From Enterobacterales bacterium (GTDB taxonomy: Bacteria; Pseudomonadota; Gammaproteobacteria; Enterobacterales; Enterobacteriaceae): 56,128 nucleotides of DNA. Both the position numbers and the translations under genes were made by a program. The stretch is from NCBI GenBank assembly GCA_015654925.1, contig JAATFX010000110.1:1-56128 (forward strand), written 5' to 3'. The notes under the pieces are model-generated. The model saw only the letters and a list, made by a program, of their open reading frames with translations, had not been told where the DNA came from and ran no database searches. Of the stretch, positions 1 to 7,396 are shown one piece after another; position 1 is the first letter of the stretch, and each line of letters opens with the position of its first letter.

Positions 1-1
1 T

Positions 2-121
2 GAGCTGCCGGTATTACGGGAACTGATGATTGAATTCGGCGACTCCGGCTATGTGGCGTTGTACCGCTACGAGAAAATAGAAGACCGTGTTTATGTGCTG
101 GCCTTTCGCCATCAGAAATAA
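2..121 (+). CDS. RelE/ParE-family toxin, C-terminal fragment (cut by window edge)
   Basis: Only the last 39 codons are in the window. The reading frame gives a typical ParE/RelE tail: a VLRELMIEF-like strand, GYVALYRYE, then VYVLAFRHQK before TAA. In this family the protein usually runs on a few residues with a QKEAGY-like end. Here the codons after the stop read Ala-Gly-Tyr-stop, so the TAA at 119-121 looks like a GAA-to-TAA change that shortens the protein by four residues. ParE/RelE toxins act on gyrase or on ribosome-bound mRNA; which applies cannot be told from this piece. The antitoxin is not visible and may lie outside the window. Confidence 0.75.
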   Translation, partial: ELPVLRELMIEFGDSGYVALYRYEKIEDRVYVLAFRHQK

Positions 122-606
122 GCAGGATATTAACCCGCGAGAATTCAAAGTGTTATAAGCGACTTCCGTTGTATGTCCATAAGCGTGCCCACTACACAAA
201 AATAAGACTATAAATACAATTGTAAATCAATAAGATATTCAATTCTTTCAGCTTCGTATCGCCGCCCAGTAGTTTCGTGTTTCGAAAATCCAGGTTCACA
301 CTTCATGACCGGGAATAAAAGACGCTTGTCGGCTATTATGGAGAATCATGGGCAAGTACCTCTACTTCATGTGCAACTGAGGGGGAAGTTCCAAAGCCTA
401 ATACGGTGTTAAAATTGTATTAAATACCCCGGAAGACGCGCCTCTGGGCAGCTTTTTCACTCGTTTTTTACGATTACCCGGATAAGGAAACGGAAAAATC
501 ATACCGGGGTTAATTGTTGATAACACCTCGACGATCACTACTCGCCAACGTCAACCAAAATTAACCCTCATTGACTCTATCTCCTTTATTAACTCAAACA
601 ACTATC
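122..606. other. gene-free stretch between toxin fragment and symE-like gene
   Basis: No convincing gene is seen in these 485 bases. The longest plausible forward ORF is a 35-codon ATG frame at 305-412 with no recognised relatives. The interval looks like decayed accessory DNA. Confidence 0.4.
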
Positions 607-831
607 TCAAACAACTATCTCCGGCTCAATAATAAGCTGCCCGTTTTTTACGGTAACGGTCACCGGCTGGCCGGTAAAAAAACCACACTCATGCAGCCAG
701 CGGCCTTTCAAGTTCAAGGAAGGCAAGGCATTGGGCCTGCCGCCATTTGGAACATAACCCACAGTATAATAACGGGTGGTCTTTTTTGCTTGGGATATGC
801 GGGGTTCTGACTTAATATACTTTTTAGCCAT
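607..831 (-). CDS. SymE-like type I toxin family protein
   Basis: A protein of about 74 aa with the SymE signature: YTVGYVP strand, a PSLNLKGRWLHECGF segment (family: P-x-I-x-LKG-x-WL-x-x-AGF), then TGQPVTVTV and QLIIEPE. SymE folds like an AbrB/MazE domain but acts as an SOS-induced RNA-affecting toxin in E. coli, held in check by the antisense RNA SymR. The start at 831 (MAKKYIKSEP) is preferred over the upstream in-frame ATG at 882 because a GAAAAGG stretch lies just upstream. The protein ends soon after the core fold, whereas E. coli SymE has a longer C-terminal tail, so it may be a short family member. An antisense RNA over the 5' region is expected from the family but was not identified. 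Confidence 0.7.
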   Translation of the reverse strand: MAKKYIKSEPRISQAKKTTRYYTVGYVPNGGRPNALPSLNLKGRWLHECGFFTGQPVTVTVKNGQLIIEPEIVV

Positions 832-1370
832 GGTAACTACCTTTTCTAGTTGCTGATGGTGAGCGGCGGTACAGGGCGCCAACCCTTTATCGCCGCGTTA
901 TTATCTATTAATAAGACTCGTTAATAGGGCACTGAATTCATCGATAAACCAACTAAGGGTTTAACACTTACAAACATCATCAATAACAATAAATAATTAT
1001 TATTCCCTCAACACGGAATAACAAAATACATACTGGATACTTTATCAGTGGATAATCAAAAAAACCATTAAAAAGAAGAAAAAACAACCTTTAGAATAAC
1101 AACATTTATTCTTTAATAGCCACAGTTATCTATTTTTCACGCATGAATTTATTATTGATTACAAATAAAATTATCATCACCAAAATTCAGTATGCATATG
1201 CCAAATCGTTATTTTTTTGATTTTATTCCCGGTATGCGTTACTGGATATAGTCTGCAAATACCGTCTGTATTACATTAATATGTGAAACTCGCTCAGGAA
1301 TTTATTTTGTATCCCCTACGCAGCAGGGGTGTTTATATTCTGTAGATATTCACGCCGCTATAGTGCGCGG
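832..1370. other. AT-rich intergenic region, symE-like to first rpn
   Basis: About 540 bases, strongly AT-rich and without a credible gene. The right part contains blocks repeated upstream of the second rpn copy: one at 1270-1293 matching 2623-2646, and a 40-base block at 1331-1370 matching 2685-2724 with a single difference. These conserved blocks probably hold the rpn promoter and the toxin translation-initiation region. The block before the ATG at 1371 lacks a good Shine-Dalgarno sequence. Confidence 0.5.
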
Positions 1371-2252
1371 ATGAAAATATTCCCCACGCCCCATGATTCA
1401 GTATTCCGTAAATTTTTCAGCGACGTCAGCGTCGCCAAAGATTTCCTGCAGCTACACCTGCCGCCGGCGCTGCGCGACATGTGCGACTTCCGTACGCTGG
1501 TCGTCACCTCCGGCGCCTTTGTCGAACACAACCTGCGCCCTCTTTTCTCCGATATCCTTTACCGCCTGCAAACCACGGCGGGAGCGGGTTATATCTATTG
1601 CGTCATCGAGCATCAGTCCAGCGCCGACAAGATGATGGCTTTCCGGATGCTGCGCTACTGCCTGCTGGCAATGCAATTTCACCTTGAGCAAGGCAATAAA
1701 GAGCTGCCGCTGGTGATACCGCTGCTGTTTTACCACGGGCCCCGGAGTCCCTACCCCCACCGCACCCGCTGGCTGGACTGCTTCCCGGATCCGGCGATGG
1801 CGCAAGCGCTGTACACCCAGGCGTTTCCCCTGGTGGATGTAACGGTTATCCCCGACGAGGAAATCAAAACCCATCGCAAAGCGGCGTTGCTGGAGTATGT
1901 ACAAAAGCATATCCGCGAACGGGATATCAACCTTCGGCAACAGGATATTACCCAGTTGCTGGAATCAGCACAGCCCAGCAAAGAGCAGGTGCTCTGCCTG
2001 CTGCACTACCTGTCACAGGTGGCCAATACCCTTGACTCAGAAGCTTTTTTCCGTAATCTGGCGGAAAAAATATCTTGTTACAAGGAGGAAATCATGACTA
2101 TAGCCGAGCACATGGAACAGGTGGGACGCAATCGTGGGTTACAAGAAGTTGCCCGCAACATGCTTATTCTAGGTCTGGATCGCGACACGATCGTACGTGT
2201 CACAGGATTAAGCGATGCAGAAATTGATGCCCTGGCGGACTCAGCGGCGTAA
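1371..2252 (+). CDS. Rpn-family recombination-promoting nuclease / RpnL-type toxin, copy 1
   Basis: A 293-aa member of the Rpn/YhgA-like family (formerly 'putative transposase', PF04754), a PD-(D/E)XK nuclease. The N-terminal PHDSVFRKFFSD motif is present. The catalytic core shows Asp61 (SDILYRLQ) and Glu80-x-Gln82 (IEHQSS), followed by the conserved MAFRMLRY helix and LPLVIPLLFYHG. ATG 1371 is chosen because the second copy begins at the equivalent point; an in-frame ATG at 1329 would only add 14 residues from the non-coding block. No strong SD precedes ATG 1371. In E. coli the long Rpn protein is toxic and antiphage and is inhibited by a short protein made from an internal start; such a start is present here at 2094. 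Confidence 0.88.
   Translation: MKIFPTPHDSVFRKFFSDVSVAKDFLQLHLPPALRDMCDFRTLVVTSGAFVEHNLRPLFSDILYRLQTTAGAGYIYCVIEHQSSADKMMAFRMLRYCLLAMQFHLEQGNKELPLVIPLLFYHGPRSPYPHRTRWLDCFPDPAMAQALYTQAFPLVDVTVIPDEEIKTHRKAALLEYVQKHIRERDINLRQQDITQLLESAQPSKEQVLCLLHYLSQVANTLDSEAFFRNLAEKISCYKEEIMTIAEHMEQVGRNRGLQEVARNMLILGLDRDTIVRVTGLSDAEIDALADSAA
2082..2088 (+). promoter_or_regulatory. strong internal Shine-Dalgarno inside rpn copy 1
   Basis: AAGGAGG lies five bases before an in-frame ATG at 2094. It is much stronger than anything in front of the full-length start at 1371, which favours independent translation of the C-terminal segment. Confidence 0.7.
2094..2252 (+). CDS. RpnS-type intragenic antitoxin, copy 1
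   Basis: An in-frame internal ORF of 52 aa nested in the 3' end of the nuclease gene (codon 242 onward), starting MTIAEHMEQV and ending DALADSAA. It is preceded by AAGGAGG at ideal spacing. Established work on E. coli Rpn proteins shows that the 3' ends encode short RpnS proteins from internal starts that bind and block the long protein. Architecture and signal match. The segment consists of a helical linker, a GLQEVA helix and a LGLDRDTIVRVTGLSDAEID helix-turn-helix-like unit. Function is inferred by homology of arrangement. Confidence 0.7.
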   Translation: MTIAEHMEQVGRNRGLQEVARNMLILGLDRDTIVRVTGLSDAEIDALADSAA

Positions 2253-2724
2253 AAATTGCCAATCCTGCTCATCGGGCGTTAACGCCCGGTTTATCGATTG
2301 ACTGAAAATAGCTTACCAGACAGCATCTGGCATGTAATGGCGCTTCTGGTATCGCATCATCGTTTTGGTAAACATCAAAATGCAGGTTTAAAGCATGAGC
2401 CAAAAAAATTGGTAGAGTCATCTTTCATTAGAATAAAAACAACCTTTAAAATAACAACATTCCATATTGAATAGATACATACTCCCATTTTATTCGCTTA
2501 AATTCATTCTTAATAACAAATAAAAACTCACCACCAAAATTCAGTATTAATAGCAAGTGATATTTAATTATTCGTTTTATTAGCGACACCCGTTACTGGA
2601 CATTATCTGTAAATAACGACCGTATTACATTAATATGTGAAACTCGCCGATAATTTATTTTTTATTCCGAAATGACACAACGTCGTTTATATTCTATAGA
2701 TATTCACGCCGCTATAGTGCGCGG
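2253..2724. other. intergenic spacer between rpn copies
   Basis: A 472-base AT-rich spacer without a credible ORF. The right-hand part (from about 2430) resembles the DNA upstream of copy 1, so the duplication unit of about 1354 bases includes the upstream regulatory DNA. A palindrome at 2273-2288 lies just behind copy 1. Confidence 0.5.
2273..2288 (+). terminator. candidate hairpin terminator after rpn copy 1
   Basis: CGGGCGTTAACGCCCG is a perfect 16-base palindrome 20 bases after the stop codon, followed by GTTTAT. The T tract is weak, so termination is only likely, not certain. Confidence 0.4.
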
Positions 2725-3594
2725 ATGAAAACATACCCCACGCCCCATGATTCAGTATTCCGTAAATTTTTCAGCGACGTCAGCGTCGCCAAAGATTTCC
2801 TGCAGCTACACCTGCCGCCGGCGCTGCGCGACATGTGCGACTTCCGTACGCTGGTCGTCACCTCCGGCGCTTTTGTTGAACGCAATCTGCGCCCTCTTTT
2901 CTCCGATATCCTTTACCGCCTGCAAACCACGGCGGGAGCGGGTTATATCTATTGCGTCATCGAGCATCAGTCCAGCGCCGACAAGATGATGGCTTTTCGG
3001 ATGTTGCGCTACTGCCTGCTGGCGATGCAATTTCACCTTGAGCAAGGCAATAAAGAGCTGCCGCTGGTAATACCGCTGCTGTTTTACCACGGGCCCCGAA
3101 GTCCCTACCCCTACAGCACCCGCTGGCTGGACTGCTTCCCGGATCCGGCGCTGGCGCAAGCGCTGTACACCCAGGCGTTCCCGCTGGTGGATGTCACGGT
3201 TATCCCCGACGAGGAAATCAAAACCCATCGCAAAGCGGCGTTGCTGAAGTATGTACAAAAGCATATCCGGGAACGGGATATCAACCTTCGGCAACAGGAT
3301 ATTGCCCAGTTGCTGGAATCAGCGCAGCCCAGCAAAGAGCAAGTGCTTTGCCTGCTGCACTACCTGTCACAGGTGGCCAATACCCTTGACTCAGAGACTT
3401 TTTTCAGTAATCTGGCGGAAAACACATTTTGTTACAGGGAGGAAATCATGACTATCGCCGAGCATATGAAGTACTTGGGGCTACAGGAAGCCGCTCTCAA
3501 GATGCTTGCTTTAGGCCTGGATCGCGCCATGGTGGCTCAGTACACAGGGTTAAGTGATACAGAAGTAGATGCCCTGGCGGACTCAGCGGCGTAA
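2725..3594 (+). CDS. Rpn-family recombination-promoting nuclease / RpnL-type toxin, copy 2
   Basis: A 289-aa near-identical paralogue of the gene at 1371. The N-terminal nuclease half matches copy 1 almost residue for residue (Asp61 in SDILYRLQ, Glu80-x-Gln82 in IEHQSS). The last 50 residues differ in sequence and are four residues shorter. It carries the same internal ATG at codon 242 with an AGGGAGG SD. Close nucleotide identity of the first 720 bases and of the upstream 40-base block shows a recent tandem duplication. The diverging tail suggests selection for different toxin-antitoxin specificity. The protein is expected in the cytoplasm as a nuclease. Confidence 0.88.
   Translation: MKTYPTPHDSVFRKFFSDVSVAKDFLQLHLPPALRDMCDFRTLVVTSGAFVERNLRPLFSDILYRLQTTAGAGYIYCVIEHQSSADKMMAFRMLRYCLLAMQFHLEQGNKELPLVIPLLFYHGPRSPYPYSTRWLDCFPDPALAQALYTQAFPLVDVTVIPDEEIKTHRKAALLKYVQKHIRERDINLRQQDIAQLLESAQPSKEQVLCLLHYLSQVANTLDSETFFSNLAENTFCYREEIMTIAEHMKYLGLQEAALKMLALGLDRAMVAQYTGLSDTEVDALADSAA
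3448..3594 (+). CDS. RpnS-type intragenic antitoxin, copy 2
   Basis: An in-frame internal ORF of 48 aa (MTIAEHMKYLG... to DALADSAA) starting at codon 242 of copy 2, with AGGGAGG at 3436-3442 and five bases to the ATG. Compared with copy 1 the linker is shorter and the tail reads LGLDRAMVAQYTGLSDTEVD. This is the same arrangement as the short RpnS proteins of E. coli. Its inhibitory role is inferred. Confidence 0.65.
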   Translation: MTIAEHMKYLGLQEAALKMLALGLDRAMVAQYTGLSDTEVDALADSAA

Positions 3595-3599
3595 ATAGC

Positions 3600-4086
3600 C
3601 TGCTTCCCAGATCCGGCGCTGGCGCAAGCGCTGTACACCCAGGCGTTTCCCCTGGTGGATGTCACGGTCATCCCCGATGAGGAAATCAAAACCCATCGTA
3701 AAGCGGCGTTGCTGGAGTATGTACAAAAACATATCCGCGAACGGGATATCAACCTTCGGCAACAGGATATTGCCCAGTTGCTGGAATCAGCACAGCCCAG
3801 CAAAGAGCAGGTGCTCTGCCTATTGCACTACCTTTCTCAGGTGGCCAATACCCTTGACTCAGAAGCTTTTTTCAGTAATCTGGCGGAAAACATATTTTGT
3901 TACAAGGAGGAAATCATGACTATCGCCGAGCATATGAAGTACTTGGGCCGACAGGAAGGTCGGCAGGAAGGGCTGCAGGAAGCCGCTCTCAAGATGCTTG
4001 TTTCAGGCCTGGATCGAGCCACGGTAGTTCAGTACACAGGACTAAGCGATGCAGAAATTGACACGCTGGCGGACTCAGCGGCATAA
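3600..4086 (+). pseudogene. 5'-truncated third rpn copy
   Basis: Directly after the stop of copy 2 the sequence resumes in the middle of the same gene, at the codons for Cys-Phe-Pro-Asp-Pro, and reads open to a TAA at 4084-4086 (about 161 codons). The whole nuclease core, including the catalytic Asp and Glu-x-Gln, is missing, so no active nuclease can be made. The remnant shares the VIPDEEIKTHRKAALLEYVQ and LRQQDIAQLLESAQPS blocks with the full copies. Its tail contains an extra GRQEGRQEG repeat. A partial ATG frame (3655) exists but has no good SD. Confidence 0.8.
3916..4086 (+). CDS. orphan RpnS-type antitoxin in the truncated rpn copy
   Basis: Within the truncated third copy the internal start survives intact: AAGGAGG at 3904-3910, five bases, ATG at 3916, then 56 codons. 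The product begins MTIAEHMKYLGRQEG, has a duplicated Gly-Arg-Gln-Glu unit not found in copies 1 and 2, and ends DTLADSAA. Because the nuclease part is deleted, this would be a freestanding RpnS-like protein. It could neutralise the neighbouring Rpn proteins or be residual. Expression could come from read-through of copy 2, whose stop codon is just upstream of the truncation. Confidence 0.6.
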   Translation: MTIAEHMKYLGRQEGRQEGLQEAALKMLVSGLDRATVVQYTGLSDAEIDTLADSAA

Positions 4087-4238
4087 AAAAACCACCGTCG
4101 GACGCAAGCCGCTGATGTAACCCTGGATTGAAAACGGCTCACCAGCGTTTGCCAAAAACCGCAAGACATGGAATGACAACTCTGGCGCCGTATCAGCATT
4201 TCGGCAACGGCCATGATAAATAGCCGCTACCGTCCGCC

Positions 4239-5096
4239 CTATTGCTCCAGCAACCGCACATCTTCCGATGACAGCCGTACATCGGCGGCCGCGAGATTTT
4301 CCCGCAGATGCGTTAGCGATGACGTGCCGGGAATCAGCAATATATTAGGGGAACGCTGCAATAGCCAGGCAAGAGCCACCTGCATGGGGGTGGCATCCAG
4401 CCGGCGGGCGACGTCGTTAAGCACTTCGGATTGCAGGGGTGAAAAACCGCCCAAAGGAAAGAACGGCACCAGCGGAATGCCCTGGGCGGCAAGCTCATCG
4501 ATCAGGCTATCATCCTGGCGATACGCCAGATTATAGAAGTTCTGCACGCAGGCGATGGGCGTTATTTTCTGGGCATCGGCAATCTGAGTCGGCGTGACAT
4601 TACTCAGGCCGATATGCCGAATCAGGCCGCGTTCCTTTAACTCCGCCAGCGCGGTCAGCGGGGCTTCCAGGGAGCCTTCCGCAGGGTGATGGATATCCAG
4701 CATACTACGAAAATTGACGACATCTATCACCTCAAGTCCCAGATGGCGCAGATTATCTTCCACCGCCTTGGTAAGTTCTTCCTGCGATGCGGCCGTGAAC
4801 CAGCCGCCCTTTTCATCCCGCCGCGCGCCTACCTTGGTGACAATGCAAAGATCGTCCACGTACGGGTGAAGTGCTTGTTTGATAAGCCGGTTGGTAATGT
4901 GCGGTCCATAGAAATCGGATGTATCGATGTGGTTTACACCGGCAGCGACCGCTTCCTGCAAAACACGCACACTCATGGCGGGATCGGCGGGCGGGCCAAA
5001 TACCCCCGGCCCCGCCAGTTGCATTGCCCCATAGCCGATACGGTTAACCTGGCGATGGCCAAGCTGATAACTGCCGGATGTATTAATGCTGGACAT
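4239..5096 (-). CDS. aldo/keto reductase
   Basis: A 285-aa AKR-superfamily TIM-barrel oxidoreductase using NADPH. Seen: GYGAMQLAG near the N-terminus, the catalytic Asp-Tyr region HIDTSDFYGP (Asp and Tyr), a Lys in IVTKVGARRD, LGLEVIDVVNFRSM, IGLSNVT, and the C-terminal cofactor segment LLIPGTSSLTHLREN. Start at 5096 (MSSINTSG) is preferred over the longer frame to 5198 because an AGGAG lies upstream; the longer start would overlap the divergent LysR gene. It is divergently arranged with the LysR gene at 5192, its likely regulator. The substrate is probably an aldehyde or ketone and is unknown. Confidence 0.9.
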   Translation of the reverse strand: MSSINTSGSYQLGHRQVNRIGYGAMQLAGPGVFGPPADPAMSVRVLQEAVAAGVNHIDTSDFYGPHITNRLIKQALHPYVDDLCIVTKVGARRDEKGGWFTAASQEELTKAVEDNLRHLGLEVIDVVNFRSMLDIHHPAEGSLEAPLTALAELKERGLIRHIGLSNVTPTQIADAQKITPIACVQNFYNLAYRQDDSLIDELAAQGIPLVPFFPLGGFSPLQSEVLNDVARRLDATPMQVALAWLLQRSPNILLIPGTSSLTHLRENLAAADVRLSSEDVRLLEQ

Positions 5097-5191
5097 AGTG
5101 GCACTCCTCTTTAATGTGGGTTCATTGTATGGCGAGCAGGCTTGTGCGACTATACCGTTAAGAACAGACAGGTTGTACGGAATGCTACACA

Positions 5192-6094
5192 ATGCCAATC
5201 GATCTTGGACTACTTAATGCTGTTATCGCCGTTGCCAAAGCGGGTGGTTTTCGCGAGGCGGCGCGGGCCACCAACAGTAATCCATCGCGTCTGAGCGATG
5301 CGGTACGGCGCGCCGAGCAGCAGTTGGGGGTACGGTTATTTAACCGAACTACCCGTACCGTGGTCCTGACGGACGCCGGCAAGATGTTATTGGATCGGTT
5401 ACTGCCCGCGATGAATGAAGTGGAATCGGCGATCGACGCGGTCAACGGATTCCGCGATACCCCTACCGGCACTTTACGCCTAAATGTGCCCGTCAGTGCG
5501 GCGCGCCTGGTATTACCTGATATCGTACCGGCCTTTCTGGCCAGATATCCTGAAATCCAGTTGGAGATCATTGCCGAAAGCAATGTGGTGGACATTTTTC
5601 GCGCCGGATGCGACGCGGGAATACGTTACGACGAGAGTCTGGAACAAGATATGATTGCCGTGCCGATCGGGCCGCGCAAACAGCGCTTCGCGATAGCGGC
5701 GGCCCCCAGCTACCTCGATCGCAAGGGCCGGCCGCAGCATCCGCGGGAGTTGCTGAGCCACTCTTGCCTGCGCGGCAAGTTCGCCAGCGGCATTATTCCG
5801 GAATGGGAATTTGAAAAAGACGGCGAGACGGTCAGGCTTCAGCCTTCGGGGCCGCTAATCGTCAGCATAGGGGCGGCGGTGGATCTGGCCGTGGCAGCGG
5901 CAGTGGCGGGGATCGGGGTTATCCAGCTGTTCGAGGAGTGGCTCCGTCCCCATATCGCCAATGGTGTGCTGGAACCCATATTGGAACCCTGGTGGCGACA
6001 TTTTTCCGGCCCTTATCTTTATTACCCGGATAGACGGCTGGTGCCGGCACCGCTGCGTGCTTTTATCGATTTTATTCGCGAGCAGCAGCGATAA
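5192..6094 (+). CDS. LysR-family transcriptional regulator 1
   Basis: 300 aa with an N-terminal winged helix-turn-helix (AVAKAGGFREAARATNSNPSR, then the LGVRLFNRTTR wing at about residues 40-55) and a periplasmic-binding-protein-like effector domain. This is the CrgA/DmlR-like subgroup, shown by FRDTPTGTLRLNVP after the linker helix. Its start is 95 bases from the aldo/keto reductase start on the other strand, the usual LTTR/target layout, so it likely activates that gene and represses itself. It is related to the LysR proteins encoded at 7397 and 11185. Confidence 0.9.
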   Translation: MPIDLGLLNAVIAVAKAGGFREAARATNSNPSRLSDAVRRAEQQLGVRLFNRTTRTVVLTDAGKMLLDRLLPAMNEVESAIDAVNGFRDTPTGTLRLNVPVSAARLVLPDIVPAFLARYPEIQLEIIAESNVVDIFRAGCDAGIRYDESLEQDMIAVPIGPRKQRFAIAAAPSYLDRKGRPQHPRELLSHSCLRGKFASGIIPEWEFEKDGETVRLQPSGPLIVSIGAAVDLAVAAAVAGIGVIQLFEEWLRPHIANGVLEPILEPWWRHFSGPYLYYPDRRLVPAPLRAFIDFIREQQR

Positions 6095-6231
6095 TCTGTC
6101 CAATCAGCGTGCTGGTACATGAAGTCGCAGCTTCCACAGCGTGTAAAAATTGGAAAAAAGGAAATGGTTCACCCTGGCGCAAACTGGAAATAGCAGCGAG
6201 GCGGTCCAGGGTTATTGTCCCCGGCAAGAAA

Positions 6232-6259
6232 AACGAAGATGGCCGGAGCCATCTTCGTT
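6232..6259 (-). terminator. rho-independent terminator for the SDR gene
   Basis: Twelve-base perfect stem (AACGAAGATGGC / GCCATCTTCGTT) around a four-base loop. On the minus strand it is followed by TTTTTCTT, placing it about 65 bases after the SDR stop codon. It may also block LysR read-through from the left. Confidence 0.75.
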
Positions 6260-6324
6260 ATAAAGGTGATGCATGAAATAATGTCTATTTCATTGTAATG
6301 ATAGAGACTTACCCAGCAGGGATA

Positions 6325-7167
6325 TTACCGATCGGTGGGGAAATCCGCACTCAAAGACACATCCGCCCAGCTAATTAATTCGGCCTGGCGGGCGCTGATA
6401 TTGCCGCCAATCTGTTTAAAACCCATAGTGCCCAGCACCAGCCGACGCGGCGGATTATCGCTATTGGCGAGGTTTACCATAATGGACCCGGCGCGTGACG
6501 GATCGCCAGGCTGCTTACCGTTTCTTTGGGCCATAGCCTCACGCATGGCTCCTGCGGTTGCTTTATAATCATCGATGCGGGTCTCGGCTCTCATCATTGA
6601 GCGTCCAGCCCAGTCCGTACGGAAAGGGCCGGGTTCAATCGCGGTGACGCTGATACCCAATTCCTTTACTTCCTGAGCCAGTGCGTCGGTCAGTCCTTCC
6701 AGGGCATGTTTGCTGGCGTTGTAGACTCCCAAACCCGGGAACGCCATTAAACCGCCGGTTGAGGTGATATTAAAAATATGGCCCTGGCGGCGTTCGCGCA
6801 TGCCCGGCAATACGGCTTTAGTCACCGCCATGGCGCCAAAGAAATTAACATCGAACTGATGGCGGGCCTGCGCCATGCTCGTTTCTTCCACAGCGCCTTC
6901 GAGACCATAGCCTGCATTATTGACCAGTACATCAATAGGGCCGACCTCGCGTTCTATACGCGCGACGGTGGAATCAATCGACTCTTCGTGGGTGACATCC
7001 AATAGCATGCCATAAGAACGGCCCGGGATCAGACTTGCAAAGGACTGACGCTGCTCTTCATTACGCAGCGTGCCGACTACGCGTTCACCCGCATCCAAAG
7101 CGGCTTTGGCAATAGCCAGGCCGAGGCCGCTGCTGACACCGGTAATTAACCATACTTTACTCATCAT
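6325..7167 (-). CDS. short-chain dehydrogenase/reductase (SDR)
   Basis: A 280-aa classical SDR with the Rossmann motif TGVSSGLG (about residues 9-16), NNAG (NNAGYG near residue 88) and the catalytic Ser plus YNASK (Tyr-x-x-x-Lys near residue 155). It resembles the 'oxidoreductase YusZ-like' subgroup that reduces aldehydes or ketones with NADP(H). AGGAGAGG precedes two consecutive ATG codons; the second (7164) has the better spacing. It is divergent from the LysR gene at 7397. The long shared intergenic region carries a duplicated 14-mer. Confidence 0.9.
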   Translation of the reverse strand: MMSKVWLITGVSSGLGLAIAKAALDAGERVVGTLRNEEQRQSFASLIPGRSYGMLLDVTHEESIDSTVARIEREVGPIDVLVNNAGYGLEGAVEETSMAQARHQFDVNFFGAMAVTKAVLPGMRERRQGHIFNITSTGGLMAFPGLGVYNASKHALEGLTDALAQEVKELGISVTAIEPGPFRTDWAGRSMMRAETRIDDYKATAGAMREAMAQRNGKQPGDPSRAGSIMVNLANSDNPPRRLVLGTMGFKQIGGNISARQAELISWADVSLSADFPTDR

Positions 7168-7230
7168 CCTCTCCTATGAATTTCCGAACCTGGCTATGAG
7201 ACATAAGGGGTCATGGGCCAGGGATTAAAA

Positions 7231-7244
7231 AATCCGCGAATTTT
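7231..7244. repeat. 14-base direct repeat, copy 1 (SDR/LysR intergenic)
   Basis: AATCCGCGAATTTT, repeated exactly at 7355-7368, 124 bases apart and in the same orientation. It lies between the divergent SDR and LysR genes and could be a binding site. Confidence 0.55.
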
Positions 7245-7354
7245 AAAAAGGCGGCAACAGCCCTGATCGCCTAGCGCAATCTTCTGTCGTGGATATCGGC
7301 TTGCCCGTACCTTCATTTCTGCAAAGGAGTATGCCACTATCTGTTTATTGAGAT

Positions 7355-7368
7355 AATCCGCGAATTTT
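7355..7368. repeat. 14-base direct repeat, copy 2 (SDR/LysR intergenic)
   Basis: Second exact copy of AATCCGCGAATTTT, 28 bases before the LysR ATG at 7397. This is a position suited to autorepression. Confidence 0.55.
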
Positions 7369-7396
7369 TTGATGAAATGATGAGGTGGATTCACTA

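Larger units (their letters stand above)
1331..4088 (+). repeat. tandem rpn array (two full units plus one truncated)
   Basis: Start codons of the two full copies are 1354 bases apart. Homology includes the upstream leader blocks and the coding sequence. The third unit starts abruptly at 3600 within the coding part. No insertion-sequence ends were seen at the junctions, so unequal recombination or partial deletion of a third unit is the simplest explanation. Confidence 0.8.

Noticed and set aside
1452..1940. Long minus-strand ORF over rpn copy 1 (and its twin at 2806-3294)
   Set aside because: It is the shadow of the rpn coding sequence, duplicated with it; composition and lack of SD do not support a gene.
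1078..4088. Rpn array considered as an insertion-sequence cluster, because the family was once called 'transposase_31'
   Set aside because: No terminal inverted repeats or target duplications were seen; Rpn proteins are PD-(D/E)XK nucleases, not classical transposases.
7231..7368. Duplicated 14-mer considered as an insertion attachment site
   Set aside because: No integrase, transposase or foreign DNA lies between the copies; they flank promoters only, so a regulatory role is more likely.
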